Part shown: positions 61,988-64,000 of the stretch, piece by piece
Numbering within the stretch: position 1 is the first letter of the stretch
Layout: each line of letters begins with the position of its first letter
Assembly (NCBI GenBank): GCA_964569795.1
Contig: CAZMVB010000013.1
Location: forward strand, 1-64,000
Direction: 5' to 3'
Length of the DNA stretch: 64,000 bases
Source of the DNA: JAHJDS01 sp964569795
Lineage (GTDB): Bacteria > Desulfobacterota > Desulfarculia > Desulfarculales > JAHJDS01
The notes under the pieces: model-generated
Databases searched by the model: none
Told to the model about the DNA's origin: nothing
The model's input: the letters and a program-made list of their open reading frames with translations, nothing else
Program-made: the position numbers and the translations under genes

Positions 61988-62255
61988 CTCCGACTGTGGT
62001 GATGCTTATCCGATTGTCCAAGAAATAATAACTTATTTGGTCCTACCTGGGAAGCATAGGACGCAATAATATCCGACATAATCCCTGACACAGATATTGC
62101 CGTACCGCAAAGTACGATCGGGCCTCTCGTCTGGTCTTGTCCCCAGGCAACCCCCAAGTTACAATAAAAGTCCGGCGGCAAGACGATTCCCACCCCGCCG
62201 GATAATCAGACATGAAAGGACGATTCGAGGCTGGTCCCAACACAGGAGGCGGCAC

Positions 62256-63209
62256 ATGGCCATTATCACCATTTCCAGGGGTTCCCATAGCCACGGCAAG
62301 GAAATCGCCGAAAAGGTGGCCCAGACCCTGGGCTACGAGTGCATCGCCCGGGAAATCCTGATCGAGGCCGCGGATCAGTTCCATATCCCGGAACCAAAGC
62401 TGATCAAGGCCCTCGAAAATGCGCCGACCATGCTCCACGGCCTGACCTATGGCCGCGAGAAATACGTCTCCTTTGTCGAGGAGGCCTTCCTGGCCCACGT
62501 CCAGAAGGACAACGTGGTCTATCACGGCCTGGCCGGTCATTTTTTCCTTAAAGACGTCAAACACGCCCTCAAGGTCCGGATCATCGCCGACTTCGAGGAC
62601 CGGGTCAGACTCGAGATCGAGCGGAAGCAGGAGGAGGCCGGACCCGCCCCGCCCGATCAGCCGGTGGAGCGAGAAGACCTGGGCGGGTTCTCCCGGTTCA
62701 TGAAAAAGCTCGAAAACGCCATGGCCGCCGCGGGCGTGGCCGCCGAGGGCGACGCGGAAGGCGCACGGATTATGGAGCCGGCCCGGCCCGAGGACCCCCG
62801 GGAACTGCTGAAAAGGGAAGACGAAAAACGCCGCCAGTGGTCCCTGGCCCTCTACGGCATCGACACCGCTGATCCGTCCCTGTACGACCTGGTCATCCAC
62901 GTCCGCCGGCTCACCGTGGAGGACGCGGCCGACATCATCTGCCACACCGTGAACCGGCCCCAGTTCGCCACCACGACCGAGTCCCAGCTCGCCCTGGACG
63001 ACCTGCTCCTGGCCGCGAGGGCCAAGGCGGTCATCGTCAACACCTGGCCCGGGGTCCGGGTCGTGGCCCATCAGGGGGCGATCGTGGTCCATACCCAGGC
63101 CACCGTGGTCCAGGAGGCCGAGGTCCGCCGCCGGATCATCGAGTTAGCCCGAACCGTCAAGGGCGTGAGAGACGTCCGGGTCCACGTGGAATTGATCACC
63201 TCGTCGTGA
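62256..63209 (+). CDS. cytidylate-kinase-like protein with BON-like C-terminus
   Basis: A 317-residue protein. The ATG at 62256 follows AGGAGG. The N-terminal part (MAIITISRGSHSHGKEIAEKVAQTLGYECIAREIL...) is the cytidylate-kinase-like family: a P-loop-type start SRGSHSHGKE where kinases have GxGKS. The middle (about 150-210) is a charged insert. The end (VVQEAEVRRRIIELARTVKGVRDVRVHVE) resembles a BON domain, which binds membranes or lipids. Members are common in Desulfobacterota; the substrate is unknown. Confidence 0.8.
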   Translation: MAIITISRGSHSHGKEIAEKVAQTLGYECIAREILIEAADQFHIPEPKLIKALENAPTMLHGLTYGREKYVSFVEEAFLAHVQKDNVVYHGLAGHFFLKDVKHALKVRIIADFEDRVRLEIERKQEEAGPAPPDQPVEREDLGGFSRFMKKLENAMAAAGVAAEGDAEGARIMEPARPEDPRELLKREDEKRRQWSLALYGIDTADPSLYDLVIHVRRLTVEDAADIICHTVNRPQFATTTESQLALDDLLLAARAKAVIVNTWPGVRVVAHQGAIVVHTQATVVQEAEVRRRIIELARTVKGVRDVRVHVELITSS

Positions 63210-63309
63210 TCCGGGCCATATTATCTCCATGGATTGCCGGGGCTTCAGGGGTTTTTTCTTTGACAGTCCGACAGCGGCGTGCCACCTTGGGGGCTGATTG
63301 CATACAGGG

Positions 63310-63374
63310 AGCCCGGATCATTCCTGGGGGTTCGTAGCGACGACGCAGTAGAAGCCTCATGAATGACCCGGGCT
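63310..63374 (+). promoter_or_regulatory. leader hairpin before the Hdr-like gene
   Basis: AGCCCGGATCATTC (63310-63323) pairs with GAATGACCCGGGCT (63361-63374): 14 pairs with one G-U, and a 37-base loop. The ribosome site GAGGAG starts at 63375, right after the stem, so folding could affect access to it. Confidence 0.5.
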
Positions 63375-63386
63375 GAGGAGAAGACC

Positions 63387-64000
63387 ATGCCCGCCCTCGA
63401 GTATGATCCCCAACTGTGTGTCGCCTGCGAGACCATTGACTGCCTCACCCGCTGCACCTATCTGGACCTGGACCTGGCCGCGGCCCGGGCCGAGCGGGAG
63501 AAGATCATGGCCGGCGAGGACTCGTCGGTCCTGACCGACTGCGCCACCTGCTACGCCTGCGAAGAGTATTGTCCTTACAACAACCACCCCTTCTATCTGA
63601 TCGTCGAGCGGCAGGAAGACAAAAAACTCTGGCCGGTGCCCATCCCCATCTACAAGCAGCAACTGGGCATGATGGCCCCCAAAACCAAGGAGCCGCCCCG
63701 GCCACTGACCGCCCCGGTGGTCAACATGTGCTTCTTTCCGATGCTCAAGCGAGCGGTTCGGGGCGATCTGTTTGCAGGCTGCGACATGATCGTGGGCAGC
63801 GACATCTTTTGCAACATCATGTGGCTGCACACGGCCGGCAACTCGGTCATCCGCGAGCGCCTGCCCCGGGTGATCGACAAGATCTGGACCGAGCACCTGG
63901 AGCCCAGCGGCATCGACGAGATGATCTGCTATCACGACGAGTGCTACGGGACCTACACCCAGTTGGCCCCGGCCTTTGGCTTTGACGTGCCGTGGAGGTC
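63387..64000 (+). CDS. Hdr-like Fe-S oxidoreductase (3' end outside window)
   Basis: The frame opens at ATG 63387 (GAGGAG, 6-base spacing) and runs off the end: 204 codons plus two bases. Two ferredoxin-like clusters: CVACETIDCLTRC (near residue 10) and CATCYACEEYC (near residue 52). The later part has ICYHDECYG, the start of a CCG cysteine-rich domain as in heterodisulfide reductase HdrB/HdrD. The layout HdrC-like plus HdrB-like suggests an electron-transfer subunit of anaerobic respiration. The partner genes lie outside the window. Confidence 0.8.
   Translation, partial: MPALEYDPQLCVACETIDCLTRCTYLDLDLAAARAEREKIMAGEDSSVLTDCATCYACEEYCPYNNHPFYLIVERQEDKKLWPVPIPIYKQQLGMMAPKTKEPPRPLTAPVVNMCFFPMLKRAVRGDLFAGCDMIVGSDIFCNIMWLHTAGNSVIRERLPRVIDKIWTEHLEPSGIDEMICYHDECYGTYTQLAPAFGFDVPWR

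Noticed and set aside
61945..62193. Minus-strand frame upstream of the STAND gene
   Set aside because: No ribosome site, no family-like sequence, and it overlaps the STAND start.
62043..63092. Long minus-strand open frame opposite the cytidylate-kinase-like gene
   Set aside because: Shadow frame caused by high GC; the plus strand has a ribosome site and family sequence. The same holds for most long frames opposite other genes.

Overview
The window is GC-rich (roughly two thirds G+C by eye) and densely coded, with many 4-bp stop/start overlaps (GTGA, ATGA) between genes. Its content points to an anaerobic or microaerophilic Gram-negative bacterium, most likely a high-GC member of the Desulfobacterota (former Deltaproteobacteria). 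The reasons are an oxygen-sensitive NrdD/NrdG ribonucleotide reductase, NifU/NifS, Hdr-like Fe-S proteins, methylmalonyl-CoA epimerase, a CheZ-like phosphatase, LolA/FtsX-type envelope proteins and a beta-barrel outer-membrane protein. That taxonomic call is inference. A 100-N gap flanked by an exact 55-bp duplication shows that this is a draft, probably metagenomic, scaffold.

Layout. 1-4760: end of a cheZ-like gene, then a minus-strand anaerobic dNTP operon (nrdD, glutaredoxin-like, nrdG, membrane protein) behind a sigma70-type promoter that carries two NrdR-box-like sites. 5178-8491: a flippase-like membrane protein, then a Phe/Tyr-rich leader peptide with a complete attenuator in front of a small ParB-like gene, then a PAS-PAS-GGDEF protein. 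8602-16343: an autoregulated envelope-export cluster (TetR, LolA-like protein, three FtsX-type permeases, ATPase, beta-barrel), interrupted by the false assembly gap and a palindromic element. 16366-21853: CBS-ACT protein, ankyrin protein, AAA ATPase, a secreted Memo-AMMECR1 fusion, and a sulfur carrier/TtuA-like tRNA thiolation pair. 22010-26301: minus-strand glycolate/lactate oxidation genes (GlcD, GlcF) with an UMF1-type transporter. 26604-33067: hydrolase, thiamine-binding-like protein, SEC-C protein, DNA polymerase I with a degenerate proofreading site, and two Hsp20 genes. 33244-38401: class I adenylate cyclase with a membrane partner, glycosyltransferase, a low-GC methyltransferase and a zinc-ribbon protein. 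38584-44218: methylmalonyl-CoA epimerase, nifU-nifS, a large hybrid histidine kinase, and tRNA-Arg(CCG). 44352-51409: assorted small genes, then acuC-ykgJ-icd-comF, divergent from paaK (51651). 53038-59797: acyltransferase, small secreted proteins, a probable structured RNA (about 55541-55672), a GGDEF protein and dnaK followed by structured 3' sequence. 59858-64000: a STAND (NB-ARC/TPR) ATPase of lower GC, a cytidylate-kinase-like protein, and the start of an Hdr-like Fe-S protein.

The most unusual signal is at 6297-6870. A 20-residue leader peptide with a Phe/Tyr run sits in mutually exclusive 1:2, 2:3 and 3:4 RNA hairpins that end in an intrinsic terminator. This is textbook ribosome-mediated attenuation, but the controlled gene is a ParB/sulfiredoxin-fold protein and not an aromatic-amino-acid biosynthesis enzyme. 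The STAND ATPase, the TetR-controlled export cluster and the orphan structured RNA at 55541 are the next most interesting.
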